DNA of 64,000 bases from Phytophthora quininea (Eukaryota > Oomycota > Peronosporomycetes > Peronosporales > Peronosporaceae). A program made the translations under genes and the position numbers. Position 1 is the first letter of the stretch, and each line of letters begins with the position of its first letter. This document shows positions 51,175 to 62,573 of the stretch, one piece after another. A model generated the notes under the pieces. The model was not told the origin of the DNA and did not search any database. It saw only the letters and a list, made by a program, of their open reading frames with translations. The stretch spans positions 496,001-560,000 of the forward strand of contig JAAVTG010000559.1 in NCBI GenBank assembly GCA_011947345.1, read 5' to 3'.

Positions 51175-54059
51175 ATGCGCACAGCGCTCATTCGCTCTTT
51201 GCGCTGCTCGCAGTCCCGTCAAGCTCCTTCCCGCTCCTTCGCCATGGCCAGTCTTCCGACCGGCGCCGACTACGTACTTGCTCCCGAGCTCACTTGGACC
51301 GGCCAGCAGTTCGAGCGCGACGTGCTCGTCCACGTGGGCACCGACGGTCTCATCCACTCTGTCAAACACGCCAGCAACCCACTGGACACTGCGGTGCACA
51401 AGCTGCCGGGTCGCGCTCTGCTGCCTGGTATGGTCAACGCGCACTCGCATGCGTTCCAACGAGGTCTGCGCGGCCTCGGAGAGACGTACCCCAAGGAAGC
51501 TGCCGGCCAGAGCAGCTTCTGGACCTGGAGAGAGGAAATGTACAAGCTGGTGGGCGGCATGAGTGAGCAGCACATCTACGACCTGACGCGCCAGTGCTTC
51601 TCCGAGATGAGAGACGCTGGCATCACCAGCGTGGGCGAGTTCCACTACTTCCACCACGGTCGTCCGGGAGAGGGCAAAGATGGCCATGAGTTTGCTTATG
51701 ATGAGACGGTGCTGAGAGCTGCCAAAGATGTGGGTATCCGCATCGTGCTGCTGAATGCCTACTACGAGCATGGAGGTTTCCAGAAAGCTCCCATGGCCGA
51801 GTCGCAGAAGCGCTTCAAAGTGGACAGCCATGACGTCTACTGGAAGCAGATGGACGCTCTGCTGGCCAAGATGGCGAAGGATCCGACCCAGTCACTGGGT
51901 GTTGTGGCACACTCGATGCGAGCGGTGGAAGTCCCCGACATTGTCAAGCTGCACGAGGAATCCGTGCGACGTGGCCTGGTGTTCCACATTCATCTGGAAG
52001 AGCAGACCAAGGAGGTGGACGACTGCAAAGCTGCTCACAATGGAGACACGCCCATGGCACTGTTGCTGAAGAATCTCAAGATCGACGAGAAGTTTACTGC
52101 AGTGCACTGCACGTGGACCAAGGCGGATGAACTGCAGCAGTTCGTCGAGAAGAAGGGCAACGTATGCATCTGCCCGTTGACTGAGGTAGGAACATGTTTC
52201 ATTGCATGACATGGGAAGAAAATGCTGTGTGCTGACAGAGTGATCATTAGGGAAACCTGGGTGACGGATTTCCGTTCATTGCGAGCTGCTCGATCGTGTT
52301 TGTCTCGGCACGGATTGCAACGCTCGCGTGGACATGTGCGAGGAGATGCGGTGGCTGGAATATGCCCACCGTCTGCATCAGAGCCGAAGAGGAGTTTGCA
52401 CCGACTCCACATCGGAGTCCGATCTGGCAAAGCTGCTGTTCCGCTACGGCACCAAGAACGGTGCGGAATCGCTCAACTTGAAAGTGGTACGTGTCTTCGT
52501 GTGTCTTTTGTCTTCATTGCCGTACTTTGACAAACCGTTTTCATTGGCAAAGGGTGAGATCAAGGAAGGCTATGCTGCTGACTTCGCGTTGGTCGACATT
52601 GAAGAGGAGCAGCTGAAGTTTTCGACGCCGTCGTCGTTGATGGGGGCGTTCATCTTTGGTGCCAACGGCTCAAGCGTTGTGAAAGCAACGTCCGTGAACG
52701 GAAAGTGGCGCGAGACGGTCTCGAAGAAGGTCGAGCAACTGGCGGCACCAATGATAGCAATGCGGCAGTGTCAGACGAACACAAGGCTCAGATTAAGGCT
52801 GCCGCTGCGCTGGCGGATGTCGACAGCGAAGACGTCTTGAAGTTGGCAATCGGTCTCAACAGCATTGTGTCAACCTCAGGAGAAGAAGCTGCAGTCGGAA
52901 AAGCAATCGAGAAGTGGCTGACTTCTCGAGGATGGAACGTTCACATGCAGAAGGTTCCTCCACAGTCTGACGCGGCAGTGAAGGCGGACAGGTTGGTTTG
53001 AGTGTCCTAGCACTTCTTCGAGTGGAGTTTATTGATTTGTTTACTGTCTCCTCTGCAGATACAACGTCTACGCTTCCCGCAGCGATAGCAAGACGCCCAA
53101 GCTGCTGTTCAATTCGCACATGGACACCGTTCCGCCGTATCTGCCTCCTCGAATTGACGAGACCACGTTGTACGGCCGTGGTGCGTGCGATGCCAAGAGT
53201 TTGATTGCTGGTCAAATGATCGCTGCCCAGAAACTCGTCGAGGCTGGGTTTGGCAATGACGTCCAGCTCCTCTTCGTCGTGTCGGAGGAGACCGATCACA
53301 GCGGAATGACAAAGGCAAACGAGTTGAACGTTAATCCAGCTCACATGGTTGTCGGCGAGCCCACTGCGCTGAGGATGTCGAGGATCCAAAAGGGAGTTCT
53401 CAAGATCCAGCTCACTCACAATGGAGTTGCAGCTCACAGCGGTAAGGGTCCACATTGGTATGTTGCATTCGGCAACGGATTAAACTAACTGGACTCGCGC
53501 TTCGGACAGGCTACCCCCACTTGGGTGACTCGGCTATCGACCCGATGATCGACGTGCTGTACGACTTGAAAAAGGAGAACTGGCCTTGCTCGGAAGAGTA
53601 TGGAAGCACCGACCTCAACATTGGTCTGCTTAGCGGTGGCCAAGCTGCCAACGCCCTTGCTGAACAATCATCGGCGATGCTCATGTTCCGCCTCACGACA
53701 GAGCCTGATGTCATCTACAAGCGCGTTCAGGTATGAAGGCGATCATACCATTTCTCTTCGTTGATTTAACCACCTTGTTCTTGAAAACGTAGGAAATTGT
53801 GGCTGATCGTGTTGGCATGAAGCTGTACACAGCTAACGCTCCTGTTCACTTGACTGTCGTCGAAGGCTACGACACGGGGATTGCGTGCTTCAACACTGAC
53901 GTGCCTTACTTCAAATTCGATGGCAAGGCGTATTTGGTGGGAGCTGGCAGCATCACGGATGCTCACTGCCCTCGCGAATTCATCATGCTAGAGGACCTGA
54001 AGGGTGTCGTTGACTACTACTTCACGCTGGGCAAGAGGTTGATCGAGGTGGGCAAATAA
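51175..54059 (+). CDS. Formimidoylglutamate deiminase (HutF) fused to M20-family amidohydrolase
   Basis: Six exons: 51175-52185, 52251-52486, 52553-52991, 53059-53441, 53510-53730 and 53793-54059. With one missing base in each of exons 2 and 3 the sum is 2559 nt, 852 residues. The HutF part shows VNAHSHAFQRGLRGLG, HIHLEEQTKEVDDC, AVHCTW and TDCNARVDMCEEMRWLEYAH. It converts N-formimidoyl-L-glutamate to N-formyl-L-glutamate and ammonia. The M20 part has NSHMDTVPP, YGRGACDAKS, the VSEETDHSG catalytic Glu pair, VGEPTALR and GAGSITDAHCPRE. The M20 domain begins in exon 3 without its own ATG, promoter or intergenic gap, and the HutF tail (ADFALVDIEEEQ) runs into it, so a single bifunctional protein is the simplest reading. 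An N-terminal Arg/Ser-rich leader may target mitochondria. Confidence 0.75.
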
Positions 54060-54190
54060 CTTGGCTACTCGTGAGCATAACAAGCAGCTCGAAACATAGA
54101 ATCTTCGCCGAAGACAACAGCTGAGTTTCATTAACTTCACGAACTGCCAATCCTACGATGGCGAAAAAGTCACTCCAGCGTTGTTTGCGG

Positions 54191-56398
54191 TCAAGTCGAA
54201 GTGGATCGGATCAAGGTTTCCCCACTGAGCTCGCCATTCAATATCCCGGGTAGAAAAATTGACGCCAATGTGCTTCTGGTACTGCTCAAAGCTTCGGTTG
54301 GTCCCAAGCGCGTACGCACCGACATGAGCAAGGTCCTCTTCTTTTCATCGTTCTCTTGGTGGAGCAACCGCTTGACATATCGACCTGAAGCTGCACGAAA
54401 CCTCACAGTTTCTTCGTTCTCCAACTCTTGAAAAACGGGTCGGTGCATCCTTGTCCAGAGGTGATACACGACAGCTTTTCTAGGAAAGAAGAAGTCCCAT
54501 CCAGATGTCCACAGTCGCGCTGCCATGGAGCCTTCTTCACCGAAAAACAAAAATCGGAGCGTCTCGTCGTACGGAACCTCCTGAATCACTTGTGACGACG
54601 AAAAAGCAAACCCAGCTGCCCAGAGCAGCGATTTCATCGGGCTGTACAATTTCATCCACGTCGTGAGAACGTGCAAACCCAGTAAGTATGATATACATCG
54701 TACGAAGCTCACCTTGTCGACTTTTTCGCAAGTGTTTTGCCTGTTTGCCTGAGCATGTCGTTGTTATCGAAGGAAGCAGCGCAAAGTATCGTGGGGCGAC
54801 AGTCATTAGAAATCTGCAGCGTGTTAAGCAACAGAGAATACTGTTTAGTGGTCTAAACACAAAGCTAGTTCAGCATATCCTTACCTTGTTTGGCAACGTA
54901 TAGCCCGGAGGATACGTCGTGAGTATGGGTTTCGCTGACGGACAGGATGCCAGCTCTCCGATCAAGAAACAGTCCCACCCCTCGCAAAATCGCATGTGAC
55001 TATCGATCTGGAGATAATAGTGTTCAGACTGCCATAGCTTCTGTGCCTGGGCTCGCGCAACGCATGGACCAGCCGCCTTGCGATAGTCTATCCAGTGAAT
55101 GTGGACCTTGTTCGACGGATATTTACCTTCCAGATAAACGCGAGTATCATCAGCTTCATCCGTCTGCAGGTAAATGCCAACAGTAACTCGTTCGGGATGC
55201 TTTGCTTTTGCAAACAAGTCGTCGACCGTGTGTCTGCATTCTGAATCGCGATAGCTTGGAATTGCAACGAAAATCGAGGCGTGGTCTGCTAAATCTGTTG
55301 ATTACCTGTCACTTCGGGCAGCGGAGGCGGAACTGTCGCACTCAAAGAAATGGCAGGTACAGTGTTTAGTGGGGCTGCAGCAGACTTATTCGACTTGCCA
55401 TAGAACCAGATCGTTACAGCCATTCGCTTATGGAATGTCGGTAACACCTCGTGCTCAACGTCGAGGCTCCGGAACACCACAAGAGTATCAAGCTTGGGCG
55501 GAATATCCCAATGAGACGCTGGCAATTGGGGTGAGTCTTTAAATGAACGCGTAATTGCCCGCCGTGCTTAGATTCCCAGGCATCGTTCAGATAGTAGACA
55601 CAAGTGACGAGCCGGACCAACCCATCGCTCCTTTTAACGCCATTCTCATCTCGTTGTGCCTGGGAATAAGTATCCAAGTGCTTCACAAACCGGGCGCCGT
55701 CTCCTGGCTGAACAAAGAACACCGTTAAAGGGTGTGGCTTCCTCTCTCTAAAACAATTTTACTTACGAAGATGGCGAATTGTGTAGACACGATATTGCGC
55801 ACATCCAGCTTCGGGGAGACTTTCTTCAGCCCAAACACAAGCGACTCTGCTTGTTTCCGCAAGTTCAGGATAGCAGGACACGCAATTTCTCCATCCAGAG
55901 GCTTTTTCAGGTCCTTGGGCAGTTTAATCCAGTGGATACGATCTCCACGCACGGCTCGATCATTTCTCGAGTTTCCTCCAGCTCCAACTTTTGCTTCATG
56001 GAACTCTCCACTCTTTGCTACTTCTAGTAGTGCGTCTCTCACAGCCAACGCCGTCGCCAGACCTAGAAACCTTTCTTTGACGATAAAACCTGGAGACTCG
56101 GGATGTTTCAGCGCTGTCGACGTCCACCACCACAACGATATTAACATCTACAATATATATAATGTACTGGACGTACCAAATAACTCGGAAGGATTCAACT
56201 GACAATTAGCATCGAGATTACTGTCGAAGCTCTCATCAATGCTGATTTCCGTCTCTTTTGCGCGTTTACAGGGATACCGCTGCGCTCGTCAATAGTAGTG
56301 GCCTTTTCTTTCTTAGAGGTGGGTAGTTTGGCGCCCAGAGAGGCCTCTACGAGCGCCTGGAGCTGCGGAGAGAGCACGCTCAGCAGCGTCGACTCCAT
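54191..56398 (-). CDS. Prolyl 4-hydroxylase fused to GT60 GlcNAc-transferase (Skp1-modification type)
   Basis: Five exons: 56398-56177, 56113-55767, 55707-54885, 54813-54713 and 54641-54191. Adding one missing base in exon 1 and two in exon 3 (A3 run near 55532, T3 run near 55290) gives 1947 nt, 648 residues. The hydroxylase part has RFVKHLDTYSQAQ (HxD iron ligands), TCVYYLNDAWESKHGGQL, VEHEVLP with the distal His and KRMAVTIWF with the 2OG-binding Arg. After a Pro/Ala-rich linker the GT60 part shows SIFVAIPSYRDSEC, LQIDSHMRFCEGWD (metal-binding DSH), LFFGEEGSMAARLWTSGWDF and YHLWTRMHRP. In Dictyostelium and Toxoplasma, PhyA hydroxylates a Skp1 proline and Gnt1 adds GlcNAc. The two domains lie in one exon frame here, apart from the noted slip. 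Confidence 0.8.
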
Positions 56399-56494
56399 TT
56401 TTCCTGCTAAAATGTAGCTGTCACTATACCGAGTGGTCAAGAAGTATCCTCCCTCTACAGTGACATTGGAAATATCGCTTGGCCATCGTCCATC
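56399..56494. promoter_or_regulatory. Very short divergent promoter P4H-GT60 / ELP1
   Basis: Only 96 bp separate the two divergent start codons, so both core promoters must overlap or be embedded in this segment. Confidence 0.5.
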
Positions 56495-59400
56495 ATGCGC
56501 AACTTGGTGGCCTTGCAGCGCCGCGTGTGGGCGCTAGAGAAAGACAACTCGACCTCCGACAAGTGCGTCTCCTTTGCCTCGATCCCAGGCGAGTCGCAGG
56601 TGTTTTTCCTACACGCCAGCGGCCGCATCGACGTGCTACAACCAATCGAAGGTGACTCAAGCCAAGAGCTCCGCTTGTTTCTGGATTTGAATGAGTTTCT
56701 AGACACAGAGGAGAGCGCTCGAGGACACTGGAGGTGGATGAACTACGTGGCTGAGCTGGGGACACTCGTTTGTGCGTCCACCAGCGGCGCTCTCGTGTCT
56801 GTGGATGTGGATATGGACGGCGAAGAGGTCGGCGCCGTGGATACTGGACTGCGAGCTGTGGCCTGGAGCGGTAACCAGGAAATGTTGGCTCTTGTAACAG
56901 GAGCTGGCCGACTGCTGGTGATGAGTAATGACTGGGAAGTGCTTCACGAGACGGACATTGAAGAAAGTTTGACTGGGAACCTGGTCCTTTATGGAGACAA
57001 GGAACGTTGGGAGTGCGAACTTTGTTGGCGGGAAGACTCTCAATTTCTTGCTGTTAACATTTCAACGATTGAGAAAAAGAAGGAGGTCAAGTGGGCGATA
57101 TTGTGCAGAAGGTGCTGGTGTTTACTACGCAGCTTGAGGTGCATGCTGTAGGTCGACTTGAAGACGACCGAGCGATTCCTGGACTCGATTCAACGTTGCA
57201 CTGGAGTCAAAGTATGGCGCTTATTGTGAGCAGTGAGACCCGTAAAAGCCGACGGCTGTTTGTGGTGTTCTTCGAGCGCAATGGACTACGACATGGAGAG
57301 TTTGAGATCCCGGCGCCGTACCGCGCACCGACGTATCGCGTATCGGCTGTCCAGTGGAACGCGACTTCGGATATCCTCGCTGTAAGTTTGAAACCAATCG
57401 GTACTGGTGTAGTTGACGAGAAAGAAATCAAACCACAATCGGTTGTGCAGCTGTGGGCACGAAACAACTATCATTGGTACTTGAAGCAGGAGCTGCGACT
57501 TCCGAGCCAGGATCAGCTTATTTGTGTTACGTGGGATGAAGAAGTGGCTGGACGACTGGATATTCTCTCGCGGTCGTCAGTCTCGCAGGAATTGACGCTC
57601 TACGAACATGAATTTGCGTGGGATATTTGCAGCGTTGAGGCGGAGTTGCCGCTTAAGGGGCATGGATTGGCTCGTGATGAAGACCAGAAGCAATTTCAAA
57701 GCATTGCCGTAACAGGTGTTATTAATGGCTGCAGGATTCTTTTGACGCCGTTGCATCGCGCGATGGTTCCGCCGCCGTTTGCTTTACTCCAAGCTTCTTT
57801 CGACTCGGCGATTAATTCGGTGGTGTTTGATTCACAAAGCGAGACATTACTCGTGCTGCTGGCAACTGGAGTTGTCGTATTAGTAGAAAACTACCTTTCT
57901 CCACGAAATGATCGCGATTCAGCTGCAGGACTTCCGCCACCGTCAACGAAAAGAGCTGCCAACCCTGAGTTAGTCATGTCGATGACTACCGTGCATTTGC
58001 CTGCGGATACCAAGCCGACCACATTTGAAACGCTCCTCTGGGCACATTTCTCCACCGAGTCGCGTCAACTTGACTTTGTTGGGAAGAGTGGAGACCAAGA
58101 CCAACTTACTGTATGTTCCGCTGATGTTGCTTCTGCTTCGGAAGACGTTGTTGTTGCTGCTGTTTTGGAAGCTAGTCTGCATCATGTTCGAAGACTTTGT
58201 GAGGTATTTTCTCCGCAGACCAAGGATAACGGAACCATCGCATCAAATAAAGCATCGCGAGTGTTCGCAGTGCAGACTCAAGATGGTGCTGTCTACACGA
58301 TAAGAGATTTGGAGCGAAGTACACCGGTGCAGGTGCCCGGCAAGTTCCCCGCGTTCTCACACTTGGCAGTTCTTAATCGTGGAAGGCGTGATAAGCAAGA
58401 TGGAGATGGAATTACTGTGATCGGGCTTGACGTCTCGAGCGCTCGACTACTGGCGAATGGCGAGCTTCTGGCGTCAGCATGCTCATCTTTCCGCTACTGC
58501 GCTCTATCTTCAGTCCTACTGTTCACCACACAAGGCCGGGAGCCACAGCTGCGCATAGCGCCCTTGGCTGCTCTACAAAACTTTGCGAAGGATGCAGCGA
58601 TGGATTCTGTTCCGTTCGAATCACGGTCAATCGAGCGCGGGGCTCTCCTTGTCGCGACTATGGGCCAACGAGCTAATGTGATTGTCCAAATGCCGCGCGG
58701 TAACCTCGAGTGTATGTCTCCGCGGCTGCTTGTACTAGCTCTTGTGGAACAACAAATTAAAGCTCGGGAGTACGTCGCGGCACTGGAAATTTGTCGCCGG
58801 CACCGATTAGACTTGAATGTTCTCGTCGATTTCGACCCACAAGGGTTTCTGGATAATTTCTCGGCGTGTCTTGTGAAGCACTTTCTTTCTTCAAGGCCTG
58901 CAGCAATCACCAGTGACAGACTGTGTTTATTCATCACCAATTTGCACCCTGTCGATGTGTGGGCTACGAAATACGGTCCCTTGCTAGCTCCGTTTAACGC
59001 AGACAAGGTTCAAGCAACTGAAGATGATTTTCAAGACAACGAGGAAGCTGCTACGGCTCAGGGTTTAGACGATAAAGTCAACAAGGTTTGCCAGGCATTT
59101 ATGAAAGCAATCCAAGAGTACGAGACTATTGGAGATGCAGCTGCAGCAGCGCTTTTGCTTCCATATGTGACGAGCGCTGTGAAGCAGTCTCCGGCACGTT
59201 TCGATGAAGCTCTTGGGAAGATCCACAGTCTCCTTCATCACGGCGAGAAAGATGATGATGATGATAGTTTCAAACAGCGCCGCGCCTCGGCAACTCGCGC
59301 TATCAAGCACCTGATTATGCTGACGGATGTGGATAGTTTGTATTCCGAGGCACTGGGATTGTATGATTTGGACCTCGTACGAGCCGTGGCAACACACTCA

Positions 59401-60705
59401 CAGCGAGATCCAAAGGAGTACGTTCCGTTCGTGGACCATGTGGCTCAGTTTGAAAACGAAAACCGGCGGAAGTACACGATTGATGAACATCTCGGGCGAC
59501 ATTCTAAGGCGTTGGAACACCTTAGTGCGCTGATGGACGACGCTAGAGATGATGGTGGCAAAGCGGAGGAAATGAACAAACTGCAGGCCTTGGCGTTGAA
59601 GTTGATCAAGCAGGGCGACCTGTATGACGAGGGGACCACACTCTTTCCTTTTGCTGCTGTGAAGCGATCCCTATCAGAGAGCGAACGCACCTTCCGCCGA
59701 CAGATCTTGTTATTGAAGGGTGATTTTCTCGAGTCTGTTAAAAAGTATGAGGCGGCAGCATACGTCTACTTATCAGCATTAGACCAGGAGAAGGCTCGGC
59801 GTTCTTTTCTTTCGGCGAATAAATGGCAAATGGCTCTGGCACTAAGCGCACGCAAATCGGAAAGTCCCGAGAAGCTTAGAAACGAGGCGTACACTGTTGC
59901 TCAAGAACTTCTGAATCGACACCAACAGCAGCAGAGTGGATCAATTGACGACATCCTAGCGGCAGCAAGGATCTACGTGGAATACTGTGATGATATTGAT
60001 GAAGCCGTCGGTCTGCTCGTGACACATCAGCAATGGGCAGAGGCTCTTCGTGTGGCATACCTGCACAAGCGTGAAGATCTGGTCGAGAGCGATGTGGAAA
60101 CTGGAGTACTGCAAAGTTGCGACGACATCTTAGAAGAACTCGAACGCAATCAGAAGGCATACATCAAACACTGGAGTCGTTTGACCACGATCCTGGAGCA
60201 AAAGCGGCTTTTTAAGCTGCACGGTATTGATGGGAGTCGGTGGGAACATGGCACTGATGCTGACGCTGCTAGTGTTCGCTCCGGTGCTTCGAGTGCTGCA
60301 GACAGCGCTCTGTCTAACATTTCAATGAGTTCGGTAGGAAGCCACAACAGTGCTGCGAGTATCGGCAATTTCTCAATGCAGTCGCTTTCAGCAGCCACTG
60401 CTAGCCATTTCTACGCTACCCAAGCACTGGGTGAGGGTGGAAAGAAACCCAAAAGCAGCACAAAGCACGGGGGCATGCCATCTCGTAGAGAGAGACGGAA
60501 GCGGATGAAAGAGGGTAGCGCGGAGGAAGAAGCTTATGTGGCGCAACAGCTCAAAGAGTTGCGACCTAGTGCTGCGTTGGCACGTGACGTTGGTGCCTTG
60601 TTGGAAATGCTGATCTTCTTTGGTCACGTGCAGCAAGGGCAGTCACTTCAGACACAACTTGCAGACTTTGAGCAATGCGTTGCCGCAAAGCCAATCCCTC
60701 GCTAG
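56495..60705 (+). CDS. ELP1: Elongator complex protein 1 (ELP1/IKI3/IKBKAP); one frameshift
   Basis: From ATG 56495, intron-free. The first frame runs to 57151 and the main frame from about 57076 to 60705; one extra A in the A5 run near 57073 joins them to 1,403 residues, near the human 1,332. N-terminal beta-propeller blocks include LRAVAWSGNQEMLALVTGAG and FVVFFERNGLRHGEFEIPAP, diagnostic of IKI3. The C-terminal half is a TPR-like helical solenoid (YVYLSALDQEKARRSFLSAN, RIYVEYCDDIDEAVGLLVTH). A basic stretch (PSRRERRKRMKEGS) near the C-terminus matches the tRNA-binding segment of yeast Elp1. ELP1 scaffolds Elongator, which installs cm5U derivatives at wobble uridines of tRNA. 96 bp from the divergent P4H-GT60 start. 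Confidence 0.92.
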
Positions 60706-61286
60706 AGGATGACACAAAACTTGGTAGCGAGACGCAAATACAAGACAGCCAGGACCAGGACTACCCGCCATGGCGCCTGGACGCCTTGCAAGGATAAGGC
60801 AACGACGTCATCGCGTCTTCAAGCAAGAAAAAGATTGGGCAATGGCCATTTTGGAGTAAAAGTGAGAGAGGGCACTTGCGAAAATTCACAGTTGCGATGA
60901 AGACCAGCGGCGCCGCCACCACTCACGATGGCCGGTAGGCGTTGGGATCACTGCTGGTTGGATCACGCGGCTCTGAGGTGGTGATGCTGCACAGTCTTGG
61001 AGCTCACTGGCGTCTGAAGGTGGCGGGCTGCGTTGGAGCGATCTTGAGGGAGTACGAGAACTACGTGCGGTTGTTCATCATGGCCTACGCGCCGGATGAC
61101 GACCAGGACGGCGCTACACCAACGCGTGTGCGTGCGCTGGAGCCGTCAAGAGCCCGGTGATGCATGCAGTTCTGCTGCGAGTTGGGACGACAAGCTGGAC
61201 GCCAGCACGACCGTGGTAAAACAATTGAACGTATCCTTTATTGGCGGAATGTGACGGCTCTAAACGGTTCCAATCGATCGAGTGCT
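60706..61286. other. Intergenic region between convergent ELP1 and flavohemoglobin genes
   Basis: About 580 bp. An open plus frame (60942-61160) has no recognisable domain. Probably 3' flanks of both genes. Confidence 0.45.
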
Positions 61287-62573
61287 CTACGCGTCGATGT
61301 TCTGCGTGGGGCCAAAGTACTCGTAGTGCAGCTGCGCGGCTGGCACGTTCCACTGCTTGGACAGCGCCTTGTACACGGCCGTCATGAAACCCGCCGGCCC
61401 GCAGAAGTAGAACTCGCAGTCCTTGGACGGCAGCCACTGCTCCAGCTCGTCCAGCTTGAAGGCACCGTAGATGGCGTGCTGAGCCACGAAGGCGTTCTCG
61501 GCCGCGATGTTCTCTACATGCTCGCCGAACGCTCGCACCTCCGGACTGCGCGCGTACTGCACGAACACGACGGGCGGCTTCTGGTCGTTGGACTTGACGA
61601 GCGACTCGAGCATGCTCAGCAGCGGTGTGAAGCCGACGCCGCCGCTGAGGAACACGACCGGCTTGGCCGACTGGTTGGCCAGGTAGAAGTGGCCGCACGG
61701 CACGCCCACGTGCAGGACGCTGCCCACGTCCACGTCGTCGTGCAGGTGCGAGGACACAACCCCGGCCGGGACGTCCTTGTCGGCGTCGCCCGCCTCCTTC
61801 TTGACGGAGATGCGGTAGTAGTCGAGGCCCGGCGCGCTCGACACGCTGTAGTTGCGCACGATGGAGCGGCCGTCCTGCAGATCGTCGAACTTGAGCGACA
61901 GGAACTGGCCGGGCTCGAACGTCATGAGCGGCCGGCCGGCCTCGTTACTCTCGAGGTAGAAGGACGTGACCTCGGCGCTCTCCTTCTCCTTGCGCGCCAC
62001 GCGCAGCTCGCGGAAGCCGGACCATCCGCCGCTGAGGTGCTCGAGCTCGGCGCGCTTCTGGTCCTCGGCCTGGATGAGCAGGTCGGCCAGGAACCAGTAG
62101 CCCTCCTTCCAGGCCTCCATGATCTCGTCGGTGGCGGCGTCCTGCAGCACGGTCTTGATGGCGCGCAGCAGACAGCCACCCACGATCGGGTAGTGCTTGG
62201 CGCGGATGTCGAGGCTCACGTGCTTGTGCACCATGCGCGGCACGGCGTCGCCGAGGTTGGCGAGGCGGTCGCAGTTGGCGGCGAAGCCGATGACAGCGTT
62301 GGCGAGCGAGGTGGCCTGGCGAGAGACGCCCTCGGGCGCGCTGCCCGTCGTGGACCCGGCCACGCGATGGTGCGACATATTGAAGAGGTTCTGCACCTCG
62401 GGGAACTCGCTGAACATGATGCCGTACATGGTGGAGGTGATGGCGGTGCCGTGCTGCTTGACGACGGGCGCCGTGGCCTTGAGGATGGCGATGGTGGCCT
62501 CGGACATGGGCTTGGGGCCGGTTGCGGGCTTCTCAGCGGGGGTCGCAGCGGCGGCGGCGGTCGTCGGGGACAT
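61287..62573 (-). CDS. hmp: Flavohemoglobin (nitric oxide dioxygenase)
   Basis: 428 residues, single exon, intact. Globin domain at about residues 20-165 with the proximal His in MVHKHVSLDIRAKHYPIVGG. FAD-binding ferredoxin-reductase domain with FEPGQFLSLKF and RNYSVSSAPG (RxYS). NAD-binding domain with FLSGGVGFTPLLSML and FYFCGPAGFMTAVY. It turns NO plus O2 and NADH into nitrate, protecting against nitrosative stress, including NO from a plant host. GC content at third positions is very high, which also opens a spurious long frame on the plus strand. An Ala-rich N-terminal extension (PTTAAAAATPAEKPATGPKP) precedes the globin. Converges on ELP1. Confidence 0.96.
   Translation of the reverse strand: MSPTTAAAAATPAEKPATGPKPMSEATIAILKATAPVVKQHGTAITSTMYGIMFSEFPEVQNLFNMSHHRVAGSTTGSAPEGVSRQATSLANAVIGFAANCDRLANLGDAVPRMVHKHVSLDIRAKHYPIVGGCLLRAIKTVLQDAATDEIMEAWKEGYWFLADLLIQAEDQKRAELEHLSGGWSGFRELRVARKEKESAEVTSFYLESNEAGRPLMTFEPGQFLSLKFDDLQDGRSIVRNYSVSSAPGLDYYRISVKKEAGDADKDVPAGVVSSHLHDDVDVGSVLHVGVPCGHFYLANQSAKPVVFLSGGVGFTPLLSMLESLVKSNDQKPPVVFVQYARSPEVRAFGEHVENIAAENAFVAQHAIYGAFKLDELEQWLPSKDCEFYFCGPAGFMTAVYKALSKQWNVPAAQLHYEYFGPTQNIDA

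Noticed and set aside
52705..54059. M20 hydrolase as a separate gene
   Set aside because: No ATG, promoter or gap before it; the frame break lies inside a linker and equals a single missing base.
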